A stretch of 64,000 bases of DNA from Paenibacillus yonginensis (GCF_001685395.1 NZ_CP014167.1:2981501-3045500), one strand, 5' to 3'. Counted from the first letter of the stretch, positions 47,100 through 57,284 are shown. Program-made: numbers and translations. The notes: a model not told the origin generated them from the sequence alone.

Positions 47100-48767
47100 T
47101 TACTCAAAATAAACGCTGCTGTAGTATTCGGTTCCTGTTGGATTCGGAATGAACCCTTTCAGGTTGGCTTTGGCGGCCAGAATGGGCGTCGTGTACACGA
47201 GCGGAATCCACGGCGCATCGTCATGAATGATCGTCTGAGCCTGCTTGTACAGATCGGAGCGTTTATTTTGATCGATTTCTTTCTGCGCTTCGACCAGAAT
47301 GTTGTGCAGATTTTCATTTACATAGAAACCGCGGTTGTTGCCCGGAATGGCGTCTTTATCCAGCAGGGTGTAGATGAAGTTGTCCGGGTCGCCGTTGTCG
47401 CCCGTCCAGCCGAGCATGTACAGATCGTCTTTCTCCCCTGCTTTCGTATCGTCCAGGTATGTCGCCCATTCCGGGGATTCAATATTGACCTTTACGCCGA
47501 TTTTGGCAAAGTCAGCCTGGATGGCTTCAGCCACCTTTTTGCCGTCCGGCATGTAAGGTCTGGATACCGGCATTGCATAGAAGGTGTATTCTCCGGGCAG
47601 ACCATCCGGATAACCGGCATCAGAAAGCAATTGTTTGGCTTTGTCGAGATCATACGTATAATCCTGAATCTGATCATTATAGCCCCACAAGGTAGGCGGC
47701 ATCGGATTGACGGCCGGCTTGGCCTGACCGGCGAAGAAAGCGTCGATCAAACCTTGCTTGTTGACGGCATAGTTCAAGGCGACACGCACTTTGGGATCGT
47801 CGAAAGGTTTTTTCTTGGTGTTGAAGCCGATGTACGCCACGTTAAATGGCGGGCGCTCGATTTTTTGCAGGGAGGTATTGGCTTCCAGCAGCGTCAAGTC
47901 GTCCGGATTTACATCTTCCATCAGGTCGATCTCCCCGTTTTGCAGGGCGTTAAAACGTGCCGAGTTATCCGGAATGGAACGAACGATAACTTTGTTCAGC
48001 TTAGGCAGGCCTTCTTTCCAGTAGTTCGGATTCTTCTCCAACGTAATGGAATCGTTTCGTTTCCACTCTTTGAAGACAAAAGGCCCCGTGCCCACCGGTT
48101 CGTTTTTGAAGTTTTCCTTTTTCTCCTTGATGGCCGCCGGACTGGCAATCCCGAAGCAGGTCATCGCCAGATTTTGCAGAAAAGGGGCCTGCGGCTGGTT
48201 TAGCGTAAACACAACGGTATGGTCGTCTTTGGCGGTTACGTTCTTGATGACGCGCGCTCCGTCCGGTCCAAACATCGAATCATAATAATCGAAAGAGTCC
48301 CCTTCAAATTTGTATTCGCTGTTCGGATCGCTCCAGCGGTTGAAGTTGAACACAACGGCATCCGCATTAAAATCCGTGCCGTCATGGAATTTCACCCCTT
48401 GGCGCAGCGTAAAGGTATACGTCAAGCCGTCGGCGGAAATTTCCCATTTCTCAGCCAGAGCCGGTTCAACCTCCGTAGTGCCCTCTTTGTACTCTAGCAA
48501 GGAATCAAACACCTGATGCACGATTTTGAGCGATTCACCGTCCGTCACGATGGACCCGTCAAGCGAAACGGAATCGCCGCCGCGGCCTAGAATCAGCGTG
48601 TCCTGAGTGGATTCGGAAGGTGCTGATGCCGAGGAGGACGGCTGATCGCTAGCCCCCGCATTGTCTGATCCCCCGCTGGCATTATTTGAGCTGCCTCCTC
48701 CACAAGCACTTAACAACAGGGTCATGCCGAGCATTAAAGAAAGCAGTTTACCTGTACTTTTGTTCAT
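47100..48767 (-). CDS. Peptide-binding lipoprotein (SBP family 5)
   Basis: About 555 residues. The signal peptide ends in the lipobox LLLSAC, with the lipidated Cys at residue 22, followed by a Ser/Gly/Asn linker. The family-5 signature region includes YTFTLRQGVKFHDGTDFNAD. It captures peptides (or a related solute) outside the membrane. The ATG at 48767 is 7 bases after AAAGGGG; a TTG two codons earlier is less likely. Substrate specificity cannot be read from sequence. Confidence 0.94.
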   Translation of the reverse strand: MNKSTGKLLSLMLGMTLLLSACGGGSSNNASGGSDNAGASDQPSSSASAPSESTQDTLILGRGGDSVSLDGSIVTDGESLKIVHQVFDSLLEYKEGTTEVEPALAEKWEISADGLTYTFTLRQGVKFHDGTDFNADAVVFNFNRWSDPNSEYKFEGDSFDYYDSMFGPDGARVIKNVTAKDDHTVVFTLNQPQAPFLQNLAMTCFGIASPAAIKEKKENFKNEPVGTGPFVFKEWKRNDSITLEKNPNYWKEGLPKLNKVIVRSIPDNSARFNALQNGEIDLMEDVNPDDLTLLEANTSLQKIERPPFNVAYIGFNTKKKPFDDPKVRVALNYAVNKQGLIDAFFAGQAKPAVNPMPPTLWGYNDQIQDYTYDLDKAKQLLSDAGYPDGLPGEYTFYAMPVSRPYMPDGKKVAEAIQADFAKIGVKVNIESPEWATYLDDTKAGEKDDLYMLGWTGDNGDPDNFIYTLLDKDAIPGNNRGFYVNENLHNILVEAQKEIDQNKRSDLYKQAQTIIHDDAPWIPLVYTTPILAAKANLKGFIPNPTGTEYYSSVYFE

Positions 48768-48883
48768 CCACAAACCCCTTTCTCTTCTCCAAAATTTAAT
48801 ATTAAAACGGGTATGAGTCCCGCTCTAACCAAGACTTGGTACACGCTGTTCATGGGCCCATCCAACAAACGCCAGCAGAAGGC

Positions 48884-49888
48884 TTAAACTCCACCTGTTA
48901 CCGATTCGCTGTACAGAAAACAAGCGGTCTGGTGTCCCGCTCCCGTATCGGCAAGCAAAGGCCGCTGCAACCGGCAGATGTCCATAACATGAGGACATCG
49001 GGTATGAAAAGCACAGCCTTGGGGGGCATTAGCCGGACTCGGCACCTCCCCCTTCAGAATGATCCGCTGCCGTTTCGCTTTGGGATCCGGCTGCGGAACG
49101 GAAGAAAGCAGCGCCTGAGTATACGGATGTTGTGGATGCTGGTAAAGCTCCTGCTTGTCGGCTATTTCCACAATTCGGCCCAAATACATAACCGCGACCC
49201 GGTCACAGATATGTTTGACGACGCTCAAGTCGTGGGCGATAAACAAATAGGTCAAACCAAACTCCTGCTGTAAATCCTGCAGCAGATTAATAACCTGGGA
49301 CTGGATCGATACGTCAAGGGCCGACACCGGCTCATCGGCGACAATCAGCTTCGGCTGCACTGCCAGCGCGCGGGCAATGCCGATCCGCTGCCGCTGCCCG
49401 CCGGAGAATTGATGGGGATACCGCTGAAGATGACCGATAGGCAGGCCGACGATATCCATTAGCTGTTCCACTCGCTGCCTCCGTTCTGCGCCTCTGCCGA
49501 TTCCATGAACCTTTAAAGGTTCTTCAAGAATACGTTTGACGTTCTGCCGGGGATCCAGGGACGAGAACGGGTCCTGGAAAACCATTTGCATGTCCTTCCG
49601 GCTTCTCCGCATTTGCTCGGGAGAAAGCGAGGTAAGCTCCTGCCCATCAAACAGGATGGTTCCGCCTGTAGGCTCTATCAGCCTGAGCAGGCTCCGGCCC
49701 GTCGTGGATTTGCCGCAGCCGCTTTCTCCCACCAGCCCAAAGGTCTCGCCCCGTCTGATGGCAAAATTCACATCATCTACGGCTTTCACATAAGTGCCTG
49801 AGCGCTTCAAGCCCCCCGCAGCGGCAGGGTAATATTTCTTCAAACCATTCACTTCCAGAAGAACATCTTCAGGCTTGGGTCCGTTCAT
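48884..49888 (-). CDS. Peptide ABC transporter ATPase (OppF/DppF type)
   Basis: 334 residues. Walker A is GESGCGKST, the signature FSGGQRQR and Walker [13 protein letters not shown]. The C-terminal oligopeptide-transporter extension has the Cys cluster [14 protein letters not shown], which in relatives can bind an iron-sulfur cluster. It overlaps the preceding ATPase gene by 4 bases. Confidence 0.95.
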   Translation of the reverse strand: MNGPKPEDVLLEVNGLKKYYPAAAGGLKRSGTYVKAVDDVNFAIRRGETFGLVGESGCGKSTTGRSLLRLIEPTGGTILFDGQELTSLSPEQMRRSRKDMQMVFQDPFSSLDPRQNVKRILEEPLKVHGIGRGAERRQRVEQLMDIVGLPIGHLQRYPHQFSGGQRQRIGIARALAVQPKLIVADEPVSALDVSIQSQVINLLQDLQQEFGLTYLFIAHDLSVVKHICDRVAVMYLGRIVEIADKQELYQHPQHPYTQALLSSVPQPDPKAKRQRIILKGEVPSPANAPQGCAFHTRCPHVMDICRLQRPLLADTGAGHQTACFLYSESVTGGV

Positions 49889-50874
49889 ACAGCGTCCTCC
49901 TTAACGGCTGAATACAGCCAGCATCGGCAGTACTGTCCCGAGCCCTTATCCTCCAGCTCCGGAAGCTGTTCCCGGCAGATCGGCATCACCTTGCTGCAGC
50001 GATCGGCAAACCGGCAGCCCTTCATATCGAGACTCAAAGCAGGAACTTGTCCGGGAATGGAATACAGCCGTTTTCTATCCTCATTCATCAAAGGCATGGA
50101 TCGAATCAGTCCTTGCGTGTAAGGATGGAGCGGGTTCTCAAACAGCTGCTCCGTCCCGGCTTCCTCTACGATCTTCCCCGCGTACATGACAACAACCCGG
50201 GTACAAATTTCCGCTACGACACCAAGATCGTGAGTAATCATCATCATCGTTGTGCCGTTGTCTTCATTCAGTTGTCTGAGCAAATCCAGAATCTGAGCTT
50301 GGATCGTCACATCAAGCGCAGTAGTCGGCTCATCCGCAATCAGCAGCTCCGGATTGCACGAGATCGCCATAGCAATCATGACACGCTGCCGCATGCCTCC
50401 GGACAATTGATGCGGATATTCATCAATCACCGACTCCGGCCGCGGGATGCCGACTTTGGCCAGCATGCCTATAGCGTGCCGGCGGGCTGCCTTGCGGCCC
50501 AGCCCCAAATGAATTTTGACCGCTTCAACAAGCTGTTGACCGATGGTAAATAGCGGGTTTAAAGAGGACATCGGCTCCTGAAAAATCATGGAGATCCGGT
50601 CGCCGCGTATTTTTCGCATCTCCCGTTCGGATAAAGCCACTAAATCTTTCCCGCGGAATAGGATCGAACCTTGCACAATTTTGCCGGGAGGCCTGGGGAT
50701 CAATTGGAGGACAGATAACGAGGTGACGCTCTTCCCGCACCCCGATTCGCCAACAACACCCAGCACCTCTCCGCGGCGGACAACCAGGCTTACCCCATCG
50801 ACTGCAGGAACCTCTCCCTTGGAGGTCACAAAGTGAGTTCGCAATTCTTGAATTTCAAGCACCGTTTCTTTCAT
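49885..50874 (-). CDS. Peptide ABC transporter ATPase (OppD/DppD type)
   Basis: 329 residues. Walker A is [13 protein letters not shown], the signature LSGGMRQR and Walker [13 protein letters not shown]. The C-terminal Cys motif is [14 protein letters not shown]. First gene of the D-F-A-B-C operon; both ATPase genes ahead of the binding protein is a common Firmicute arrangement. A tandem 12-base repeat lies 93-116 bases upstream. Confidence 0.95.
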   Translation of the reverse strand: MKETVLEIQELRTHFVTSKGEVPAVDGVSLVVRRGEVLGVVGESGCGKSVTSLSVLQLIPRPPGKIVQGSILFRGKDLVALSEREMRKIRGDRISMIFQEPMSSLNPLFTIGQQLVEAVKIHLGLGRKAARRHAIGMLAKVGIPRPESVIDEYPHQLSGGMRQRVMIAMAISCNPELLIADEPTTALDVTIQAQILDLLRQLNEDNGTTMMMITHDLGVVAEICTRVVVMYAGKIVEEAGTEQLFENPLHPYTQGLIRSMPLMNEDRKRLYSIPGQVPALSLDMKGCRFADRCSKVMPICREQLPELEDKGSGQYCRCWLYSAVKEDAV

Positions 50875-50966
50875 CGGAATCCCCTTCTCTCGAAATAATC
50901 GTTTGCGCCAAATGGATCGACATCATTTCAAGCAGGTTAAAGAACAGGAAGCCAAAGAAGGAAATA

Positions 50967-50990
50967 CATAATCAAACACATAATCAAACA
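50967..50990. repeat. Tandem 12-base repeat upstream of the peptide operon
   Basis: Two perfect adjacent copies of cataatcaaaca. On the operon's strand this reads TGTTTGATTATG twice, about one helical turn apart, which would suit cooperative binding of a regulator. No regulator is identified. Confidence 0.5.
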
Positions 50991-51294
50991 GAGTAGGATT
51001 AAATAGACTGACATGGTGTGGGAATTAAAGTCATTTGAGGTTCTAATATAATTAAGTGGAAAAAGATAGGTGGTTAATTCAAAACATTACCCCATCTCTC
51101 TCTTTTTGACAATACTTATGTGAGGTTATTTATCATTTAAAGATATATAAACCGCAAAAAAATGAGTGGACCGCCTTCACAAACTTTCGGCATTCCGAGA
51201 ACTAAATTTTTTAATTATGTTATATTTTATATAGATGTGTTTGGTGTTTATCGTAGGAGTCAACAAGAAACAGTCAGAAGGAGGAACCGCCCCG
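50991..51294. other. AT-rich divergent intergenic region
   Basis: About 300 bases between the divergent peptide-transport and ABC-exporter operons. It is clearly AT-richer than its surroundings. A TTGACA occurs at 51106 without a good -10 at the right distance, and TATATT occurs at 51221 without a good -35. A weak hairpin (TTTCGG/CCGAGA, near 51185-51202) precedes a T run. I see no convincing gene or leader peptide. Confidence 0.5.
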
Positions 51295-53040
51295 TTGAAA
51301 AGCTTTCGATTACTCACGGATTATTTGCGCACCAACAAGAAACTCTATTTGCTAGCCGTCATTTTGATCATTGTTTCGAACGGAATTTTGGCATTGCTCC
51401 CCAAGGTGCTTGGAGAAGTTACAGACGGGCTGAAAGCCGGAGAGCTAGGCCAAAACGGGATTGTCCGGTACAGCCTGGTTCTGCTGGCCATTGCCGTCAG
51501 CTACGGCGCATTCTTTGGCATAGGACAATTTACGATTATGAAGCTGGGACGCCGGTTTGAGTTCCTGACGCGGGGAAAGATTTTTACCCAGTTCTCCCGG
51601 CTTGCTGAAGATTTCTTCTCCAAACAAGGCACGGGCAAACTGCTCAGTTATGTAATGAATGATGTCACCTCTGTGCGTGAAGCCATTTCTTTTGGCGTTA
51701 CGCAAACGACCAATGCTGTGTTTATGGTGATCTCCTGCGTAGTAATGATGCTGTTCTCGGGAATTCCATTAACTCTGATGCTGGTCAGCGTCTGCCCGCT
51801 GGCTGCCATTCCGTTCCTGGTTACCTATTTCGGTCCCCGCATCCGGCAGAGATCCATGTCGGTGCAGGAGAATCTGGCCTCCATGACCGAATCGGCGGAC
51901 GAACAGATTGGCGGCATCCGCGTAACCAAGACATTCGCCATCGAACCAACCGCGCAAAGCCGGTTTGGAGCTTCCGTTGAACAGGTCAAAGGAGCCCAGC
52001 TTCATCTGGTCCGGCTCTCCTCCCTGTTTCAGGCGGCGCTTCCTTTTCTGGGTGCGCTTTCGCTTGTTGTCTCCCTTCTGGTTGGCGGTTATATGACGCT
52101 GCATGACAAAATGACGCTGGGAAGCTTCGTCGCCCTGACCTTCTATCTGCGCATGCTGACCGGACCTCTGCAGACCATAGGAAATGTCATTAACATGATG
52201 CAGCGTTCCGGAGCCTCGCTGGACCGGGTCAACCGGCTTCTCGCCCAAATCCCGAGCGTCAGGGATCAGGAAAATGCCCGACCGCTGCGCCGTGTAGGCA
52301 GCATCGAATTCAATCATTTGACGTTCTCTTATCCGGATTCCGGCGAATATTCCCTGAAGGATATCAGCTTTAAAATTCCGCAGGGTCATACCGTCGGTTT
52401 GATTGGGCGGACAGGCAGCGGCAAAACCACGCTCGCCAAGCTGCTGCTGCGCATTTATGAACCGCCTGCAGGCACCATTCGGGTCAATCAGCAGGATATC
52501 ACCGGGGTGACGCTTGAATCGCTCCGCCGAAAGATCGGATATGTGCCGCAGGACGGCTTCCTGTTCAGCACCGACATAGCCGATAACATCGCGTTTAGCG
52601 ACCGCTCCGCCAGCTTGGATCAAGTGCAGATTGCAGCTGACCAAGCTTTACTGCTTGAAAGCGTCAATTCCTTCCCGGAAGGCTTCCAAACCCGGCTCGG
52701 TGAACGCGGCGTAACGTTATCCGGCGGGCAGCGGCAAAGGGCCAGCCTGGCGCGCGGCCTGATGAAGAAACCTGAGCTGCTGATCCTTGATGACAGCATG
52801 AGCGCGGTAGATGCCGTTACGGAAGCGGGAATCCTGAACAATCTGGTCCGTGAACGCACGGGCAAAACAACGTTGATTATTGCACACCGGATCAGCAGCG
52901 TGCAGCACGCCGATGAAATCGTCGTTCTGGATCAAGGAAGAATTGCACAAAGGGGTACACACGATCAGCTTCTGCGTGATCCGGACGGATTGTACGCTTC
53001 TTTATACCGCATTCAACAGGAGGGATTGCAGCATGCCTAG
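51295..53040 (+). CDS. ABC exporter half-transporter, degenerate ATPase site (BmrC/YheI-like)
   Basis: 581 residues from a TTG 10 bases after AAGGAGG. Residues 1-310 form six membrane spans; the rest is an ATPase with Walker A GRTGSGKTT and signature LSGGQRQR. After Walker B the catalytic Glu is Asp (LLILDDSMSAVDA), as in BmrC/YheI and similar subunits of heterodimeric multidrug exporters. It overlaps the next half-transporter by 8 bases, so the pair is surely heterodimeric. Likely an exporter of drugs or lipophilic compounds; substrate unknown. Confidence 0.92.
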   Translation: MKSFRLLTDYLRTNKKLYLLAVILIIVSNGILALLPKVLGEVTDGLKAGELGQNGIVRYSLVLLAIAVSYGAFFGIGQFTIMKLGRRFEFLTRGKIFTQFSRLAEDFFSKQGTGKLLSYVMNDVTSVREAISFGVTQTTNAVFMVISCVVMMLFSGIPLTLMLVSVCPLAAIPFLVTYFGPRIRQRSMSVQENLASMTESADEQIGGIRVTKTFAIEPTAQSRFGASVEQVKGAQLHLVRLSSLFQAALPFLGALSLVVSLLVGGYMTLHDKMTLGSFVALTFYLRMLTGPLQTIGNVINMMQRSGASLDRVNRLLAQIPSVRDQENARPLRRVGSIEFNHLTFSYPDSGEYSLKDISFKIPQGHTVGLIGRTGSGKTTLAKLLLRIYEPPAGTIRVNQQDITGVTLESLRRKIGYVPQDGFLFSTDIADNIAFSDRSASLDQVQIAADQALLLESVNSFPEGFQTRLGERGVTLSGGQRQRASLARGLMKKPELLILDDSMSAVDAVTEAGILNNLVRERTGKTTLIIAHRISSVQHADEIVVLDQGRIAQRGTHDQLLRDPDGLYASLYRIQQEGLQHA

Positions 53041-54850
53041 CTCGGCCGTTAACGCTTTACCGGGAGACAACAGCAAACCGAAACCAGAGAAAAAGGGTTC
53101 CCTTGAAGCCTTCAAAGCGGTCTTTGCCTACGCGAAACCTCACAAGCTGGCTTTCTCAGGTGTGTTTGTGTGCGCACTGCTTGGCATTTCCGCGGATCTG
53201 CTTCAGCCTTATCTCGTTAAAATTGCGATTGACGATCATTTAGCGATTGGAAAAAAAGATTTCGACTTGATCGGCATCATTGCCGCCGTTTATCTCGGCA
53301 TTTCTATCATCAGCTTTATCTTCACTTATCTGCAGAACAACCTGCTGCAGTACGCCGGACAAAGCATTGTGGCCAAAATCCGCAACGATTTGTTCGGGCA
53401 CATCTCCAAGCTGTCCATGTCTTATTTCGATAAAGTCCATCGCGGCAGCCTCGTAACAAACGTATCCAGCGATACGGAGACGATCAGCCAATTCTTCACG
53501 CAGGTGCTGCTCAGTCTGATCCGCGACGGGATGACGCTTGTTCTGATCATCGTGTTTATGTTTCAGCTGGATGCAACATTGGCCTGGTATTGCCTGATTG
53601 CTTTGCCGGTGATCGGAATCGTGGCCTTCCTGTTCCGCCGTTATCTGCGCGAAGCTTATCAGACGACGCGGAGCCGCCTGTCCCGGCTGATCGGCTTTAT
53701 TGCCGAGAACCTGTCGGGTATGGGGCTTATTCAGGCCTTTCGTCAGGAGGAAGAACAGACGCGCCGGTTCACCGAGCACAATCAAAGCTATTGGGAAGGC
53801 AACATGCGTGAGGTCCGCGCCAACGTGCTGTTCAACAGAACGTTTGATTTTCTTGGGAATGCCGCGCTAGTTCTGGTCGTTTGGCTGGGCGGCATGGCAG
53901 TTTTTCATAAGCAGATCGAGGTCGGCGTCCTGTACGCTTTCACCAGCTACATCCGCCAATTTTTTGCTCCGATCAACCAGATTACGATGCAGTGGAATAC
54001 TTTTCAATCCACCATGGTATCCATGGACCGGATCTGGAGCATATTCAGCACCAGGCCTGCCGTTAAGGAACCTGCTGCCGAAGAAGCCGTCCATCTCCCG
54101 CTCGAACAGGTCCAAGGCAGAGTCGACTTTAATCACATTTCCTTTGGTTATACCAGCAGCCAGACCGTTATTCCCGATCTGGATCTTCACATTGCCGCTG
54201 GTGAAATGATCGGGGTAGTAGGAACAACCGGGGCGGGCAAAAGCACGCTGATCAGCCTGCTCAACCGCTTCTATGACGTGACACGGGGCAGCATCGAAAT
54301 CGACGGCATTGATATTCGGCGGCTCCCCCAAAGCCGGATTCACCGGATCGTAGGTTTGATTCAACAGGAGCCCTACCTGTTCTCGGGCAGCATTCTGGAT
54401 AATGTCCGTTTGTTTCAGAAGGATATTTCCCGGGAAAAAGTCGTCGAGGCCTGTCAGTTCGTCGGCGCTCACGACATGATTATGCGGATGCCCGGCGGTT
54501 ATGAAACGCCTCTTACGGAAAGGGGCAGCGGGCTTTCAGCCGGGGAACGGCAGCTCATTTCCTTTGCCCGTATTGTGGTATTTAAACCGAAAATTCTGAT
54601 TCTGGACGAAGCAACCGCAAATCTCGACTCGCAAACAGAGCAGCTGGTTCAGGACGCGCTGCAGAGCGTCTCCAAGGGACGGACAACAATCGTGATTGCC
54701 CACCGCTTATCTACCGTCATGCACGCCGACCGGATCATCGTGATGAAGCATGGCCGGGCAGTTGAACAGGGCACACACGATCAACTCCTGGCGCGGCACG
54801 GTTATTATGCCGAGCTGTACCGTCATGCCAAGCAGGCTTCCGGACAGTAG
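53033..54850 (+). CDS. ABC exporter half-transporter, canonical Walker B, variant signature (BmrD/YheH-like)
   Basis: 605 residues. Six membrane spans are followed by an ATPase with Walker A GTTGAGKST and Walker B ILILDEATANLDS (catalytic Glu present). The signature is LSAGERQL, not LSGGQ. In heterodimeric exporters, the degenerate Walker B of one subunit faces the altered signature of the other; the pair fits that pattern. The ATG at 53033 follows AGGAGGG and lies within the end of the upstream gene. Confidence 0.93.
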   Translation: MPSSAVNALPGDNSKPKPEKKGSLEAFKAVFAYAKPHKLAFSGVFVCALLGISADLLQPYLVKIAIDDHLAIGKKDFDLIGIIAAVYLGISIISFIFTYLQNNLLQYAGQSIVAKIRNDLFGHISKLSMSYFDKVHRGSLVTNVSSDTETISQFFTQVLLSLIRDGMTLVLIIVFMFQLDATLAWYCLIALPVIGIVAFLFRRYLREAYQTTRSRLSRLIGFIAENLSGMGLIQAFRQEEEQTRRFTEHNQSYWEGNMREVRANVLFNRTFDFLGNAALVLVVWLGGMAVFHKQIEVGVLYAFTSYIRQFFAPINQITMQWNTFQSTMVSMDRIWSIFSTRPAVKEPAAEEAVHLPLEQVQGRVDFNHISFGYTSSQTVIPDLDLHIAAGEMIGVVGTTGAGKSTLISLLNRFYDVTRGSIEIDGIDIRRLPQSRIHRIVGLIQQEPYLFSGSILDNVRLFQKDISREKVVEACQFVGAHDMIMRMPGGYETPLTERGSGLSAGERQLISFARIVVFKPKILILDEATANLDSQTEQLVQDALQSVSKGRTTIVIAHRLSTVMHADRIIVMKHGRAVEQGTHDQLLARHGYYAELYRHAKQASGQ

Positions 54851-54933
54851 CGTCTCGATTTTTGCAATTATTATGTTCTATTTGTCGAATTCTGGTATAA
54901 TTGAGCAAATGTCTGTTGCCGGAGGTTTGCTTG

Positions 54934-55311
54934 ATGATTACACGTAGAAAAGAACCCTTTCGTTATTCGATGCAAGAGCCGGTGGAATGTCAGCTGGAGT
55001 TGACTACCGTCAACCGGATGTCACTCTCAGGGAAGCTGATTCCCGCCCAAGTGATCGACATCAGCAAAAATGGCTGCAAGATCCGTTCCGCGCTGGATTT
55101 GAAAGCCTCCGAGCATTTCATTGAATGCCGAATCCACCTTCGCTTGAACGAACAACAGTTTATCTTTCCCGGCCAGATTCGCTGGCAGCGGAATTTGGAC
55201 GGCTTCAGCCATGATTATGGCATTCATCTCCTGCTCACAGAGGATGAGAAAGAACAAATCAACGTTCAGCTGCGGGGACTTGCAGCGGAACGAAAAATAA
55301 TAGTAATGTGA
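54934..55311 (+). CDS. PilZ-domain protein (probable c-di-GMP receptor)
   Basis: About 125 residues, a stand-alone PilZ-like fold. An Arg-rich N-terminal motif (TRRKEPFRYS) and DISKNG, matching the DxSxxG motif, are the c-di-GMP-binding elements. The spacing between the arginines differs by one from the usual RxxxR, so binding should not be assumed. The ATG at 54934 lies 8 bases after GGAGG. The output partner is unknown. A terminator follows directly. Confidence 0.8.
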   Translation: MITRRKEPFRYSMQEPVECQLELTTVNRMSLSGKLIPAQVIDISKNGCKIRSALDLKASEHFIECRIHLRLNEQQFIFPGQIRWQRNLDGFSHDYGIHLLLTEDEKEQINVQLRGLAAERKIIVM

Positions 55312-55316
55312 TTCAC

Positions 55317-55348
55317 AGACCGGTGCGTAAGCGCCGGTCTAATTTTTT
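55317..55348 (+). terminator. Rho-independent terminator after the PilZ gene
   Basis: AGACCGGTGC-GTAA-GCGCCGGTCT (one G-U pair), followed by AATTTTTT. Confidence 0.9.
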
Positions 55349-55394
55349 GTGACCCAGCAGCATCTAATCAGCGCGCGCAAGTACAAAAAGAGGA

Positions 55395-55423
55395 TTTACT
55401 TTCCAGCCGCCAGGGATTACAAT
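55395..55423 (+). promoter_or_regulatory. Sigma-A promoter of the ABC-2 exporter/TetR operon
   Basis: TTTACT (55395-55400), 17 bases, TACAAT (55418-55423). The expected start is about 55430, just before the palindrome at 55441. Confidence 0.75.
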
Positions 55424-55440
55424 AAACGCAAATAAAAAAG

Positions 55441-55454
55441 TGAGTAATCACTCA
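55441..55454. promoter_or_regulatory. Probable TetR operator of the ABC-2 exporter operon
   Basis: TGAGTAATCACTCA: 5-base arms TGAGT/ACTCA around a nearly symmetric centre, located near the transcription start. This size and pattern are typical of TetR-family operators. The operon's third gene encodes a TetR protein, suggesting autoregulation. Confidence 0.6.
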
Positions 55455-55458
55455 TTTT

Positions 55459-56214
55459 ATGAGACAGGATGTGATTTTTTTGGAAAGCTCCACGGCACCC
55501 GTCCTCTCTGCCCGACAAGTAAACAAAAATTTTTCAGGCAAAACGATTCTGGATGCTATTCACCTTGAGATTAACCCGGCTGAAATCTTTGGATTGCTAG
55601 GACCCTCAGGCTCCGGAAAAACAACCCTCGTCAAATTGTTAGCCGGCATCGACGTTCCAACCTCGGGAGAAATCAGGCTGCTCGGCACCCTGCTCCCCAA
55701 ACGGGCCATGCTCCAGCAAATCGGCTATATGGCTCAGGCAGACGCTTTGTATCAAGAGCTGACCGCCCGCGAGAACATGGAGTTCTTCGCTGCATTGTAC
55801 GGGCTCAAAGGAAAGCGATGCCTCGACCGGATCACGGAAACGGCAGAGCTTGTGGGACTAAGCGAGCATTTAAGCAAAAAAATCTGGCAGTATTCAGGCG
55901 GCATGAAACGGAGATTATCGCTTGCGATTGCCCTGCTGCACGAACCGCCGGTGCTGCTGCTTGATGAACCTACGGTGGGGATCGATCCGATGCTTCGCCG
56001 CTCGATCTGGGCGGAGCTGAGGACGCTGGCCCAACAAGGAACCACGGTTGTGCTTACCACCCATGTTATGGATGAAGCGGATAAATGCAACCGGCTGGCC
56101 ATGATCCGGGATGGACGTATTTTAGCCGAGGGTTCTCCTGCGGCGCTGCTCAAACAAACAGGATCGGAACAAATCGAAGATGCGTTCATTAAATTGGGAG
56201 GTGGGAACTTATGA
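55459..56214 (+). CDS. ABC-2 type exporter ATPase
   Basis: About 251 residues. Walker A is [12 protein letters not shown], the signature is YSGGMKRRLS and Walker B LLLDEPTVGIDP. The domain type (DrrA/NodI-like) drives drug or lipid export with an ABC-2 permease. The start is uncertain: ATG at 55459 has no ribosome-binding site, while TTG at 55480 is 10 bases after AGGA. It overlaps the permease gene by 4 bases. Confidence 0.92.
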   Translation: MRQDVIFLESSTAPVLSARQVNKNFSGKTILDAIHLEINPAEIFGLLGPSGSGKTTLVKLLAGIDVPTSGEIRLLGTLLPKRAMLQQIGYMAQADALYQELTARENMEFFAALYGLKGKRCLDRITETAELVGLSEHLSKKIWQYSGGMKRRLSLAIALLHEPPVLLLDEPTVGIDPMLRRSIWAELRTLAQQGTTVVLTTHVMDEADKCNRLAMIRDGRILAEGSPAALLKQTGSEQIEDAFIKLGGGNL

Positions 56215-57284
56215 GAATCCGAGCCGTCATCCTCCGCACGCTGCGGCAGTTTAGACGGGATAAGCGAACGGTAGCTCTGATGTTTATCGCTCCTCTTCTC
56301 GTGCTCACCTTGATGAACCTTGTATTCAACGGCTCGGCTTACGTGCCGCGCATCGGCATGGCCAGCTCTGGCTCCACATCCGTATCGCAGGAAGCTTTGG
56401 CTGGCCAGCTCGAAGCTCAAAATGCCGAAGTGCTTCAATATCCTTCAAACGATTTGGCGGAAAAGGCGCTGGAAGACCACAAACTGGATGCTTTGGTTTC
56501 GGTTCAAGAAAATAGACTTGCGATCCGGCTTGAAGGCAGTGATCCGACCGCAAACCGCGCTGTCATGACCGTTATTCAAAAGATGACAACCGCACAGCCG
56601 CCTGCACAGCCTCCGTCCTCTGAGGGGACCGAGAACCTTCGATTCTCTCCTGAAATCTCTTATCTGCACGGATCAGAGGATATGAGCACGATTGACCATA
56701 TCGGTCCGGTGCTGATCGGATTTTTTATTTTTTTCTTTGTTTTCCTTATTGCGGGCGTGGCTTTTCTGCGCGAACGGACCTCCGGTACACTCGAGAGACT
56801 GCTCGCCTCCCCGATTCGCCGCTCGGAAATCGTACTCGGCTACCTGGGCGGCTTCGGCTTGTTTACCTTAGCTCAAGCGCTGCTCATTACCTGGTACAGC
56901 ATCAAGGTGCTCGGTATTGAAATGGCAGGGTCTTTCGGACTTGTGCTGCTGCTCACCCTGCTGCTGTCCATGACCGCACTGACCTTGGGCATTTTGCTAT
57001 CGGCTTACGCCAGCAACGAGCTGCAGATGATTCAGTTCATCCCGTTAATTATCGTTCCGCAGCTGTTCCTATCCGGATTGTTTAATCTGGATACGCTGCC
57101 CGGTTGGCTGGCTGCTTTACGTTTCATTATGCCGTTGTATTACGGTTCGCAAGCTATGACCGATGTTATGATCCGAGGGCAGGGCTGGAACGGAATAGCC
57201 GTAAACCTGGTTGTGCTCATTGGTTTCTGCCTGCTATTCACGCTGCTTAATGTAGCGGCTCTTCGCAAACACCGCAAAATCTAG
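56211..57284 (+). CDS. ABC-2 type exporter permease
   Basis: 357 residues. The first span is near residues 22-40. A long extracytoplasmic loop (about 45-160) follows, then five spans with the ABC-2 signature region RERTSGTLERLLASPIRRSEI. It matches YhgE/DrrB-like exporters used for antibiotics or lipids. It pairs with the overlapping ATPase gene. Confidence 0.92.
   Translation: MRIRAVILRTLRQFRRDKRTVALMFIAPLLVLTLMNLVFNGSAYVPRIGMASSGSTSVSQEALAGQLEAQNAEVLQYPSNDLAEKALEDHKLDALVSVQENRLAIRLEGSDPTANRAVMTVIQKMTTAQPPAQPPSSEGTENLRFSPEISYLHGSEDMSTIDHIGPVLIGFFIFFFVFLIAGVAFLRERTSGTLERLLASPIRRSEIVLGYLGGFGLFTLAQALLITWYSIKVLGIEMAGSFGLVLLLTLLLSMTALTLGILLSAYASNELQMIQFIPLIIVPQLFLSGLFNLDTLPGWLAALRFIMPLYYGSQAMTDVMIRGQGWNGIAVNLVVLIGFCLLFTLLNVAALRKHRKI

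Noticed and set aside
51162-51560. Open frame overlapping the start of the ABC exporter, considered as a BmrB-like leader peptide
   Set aside because: No ribosome-binding site, runs far into the exporter gene in another frame, and no strong terminator follows it.
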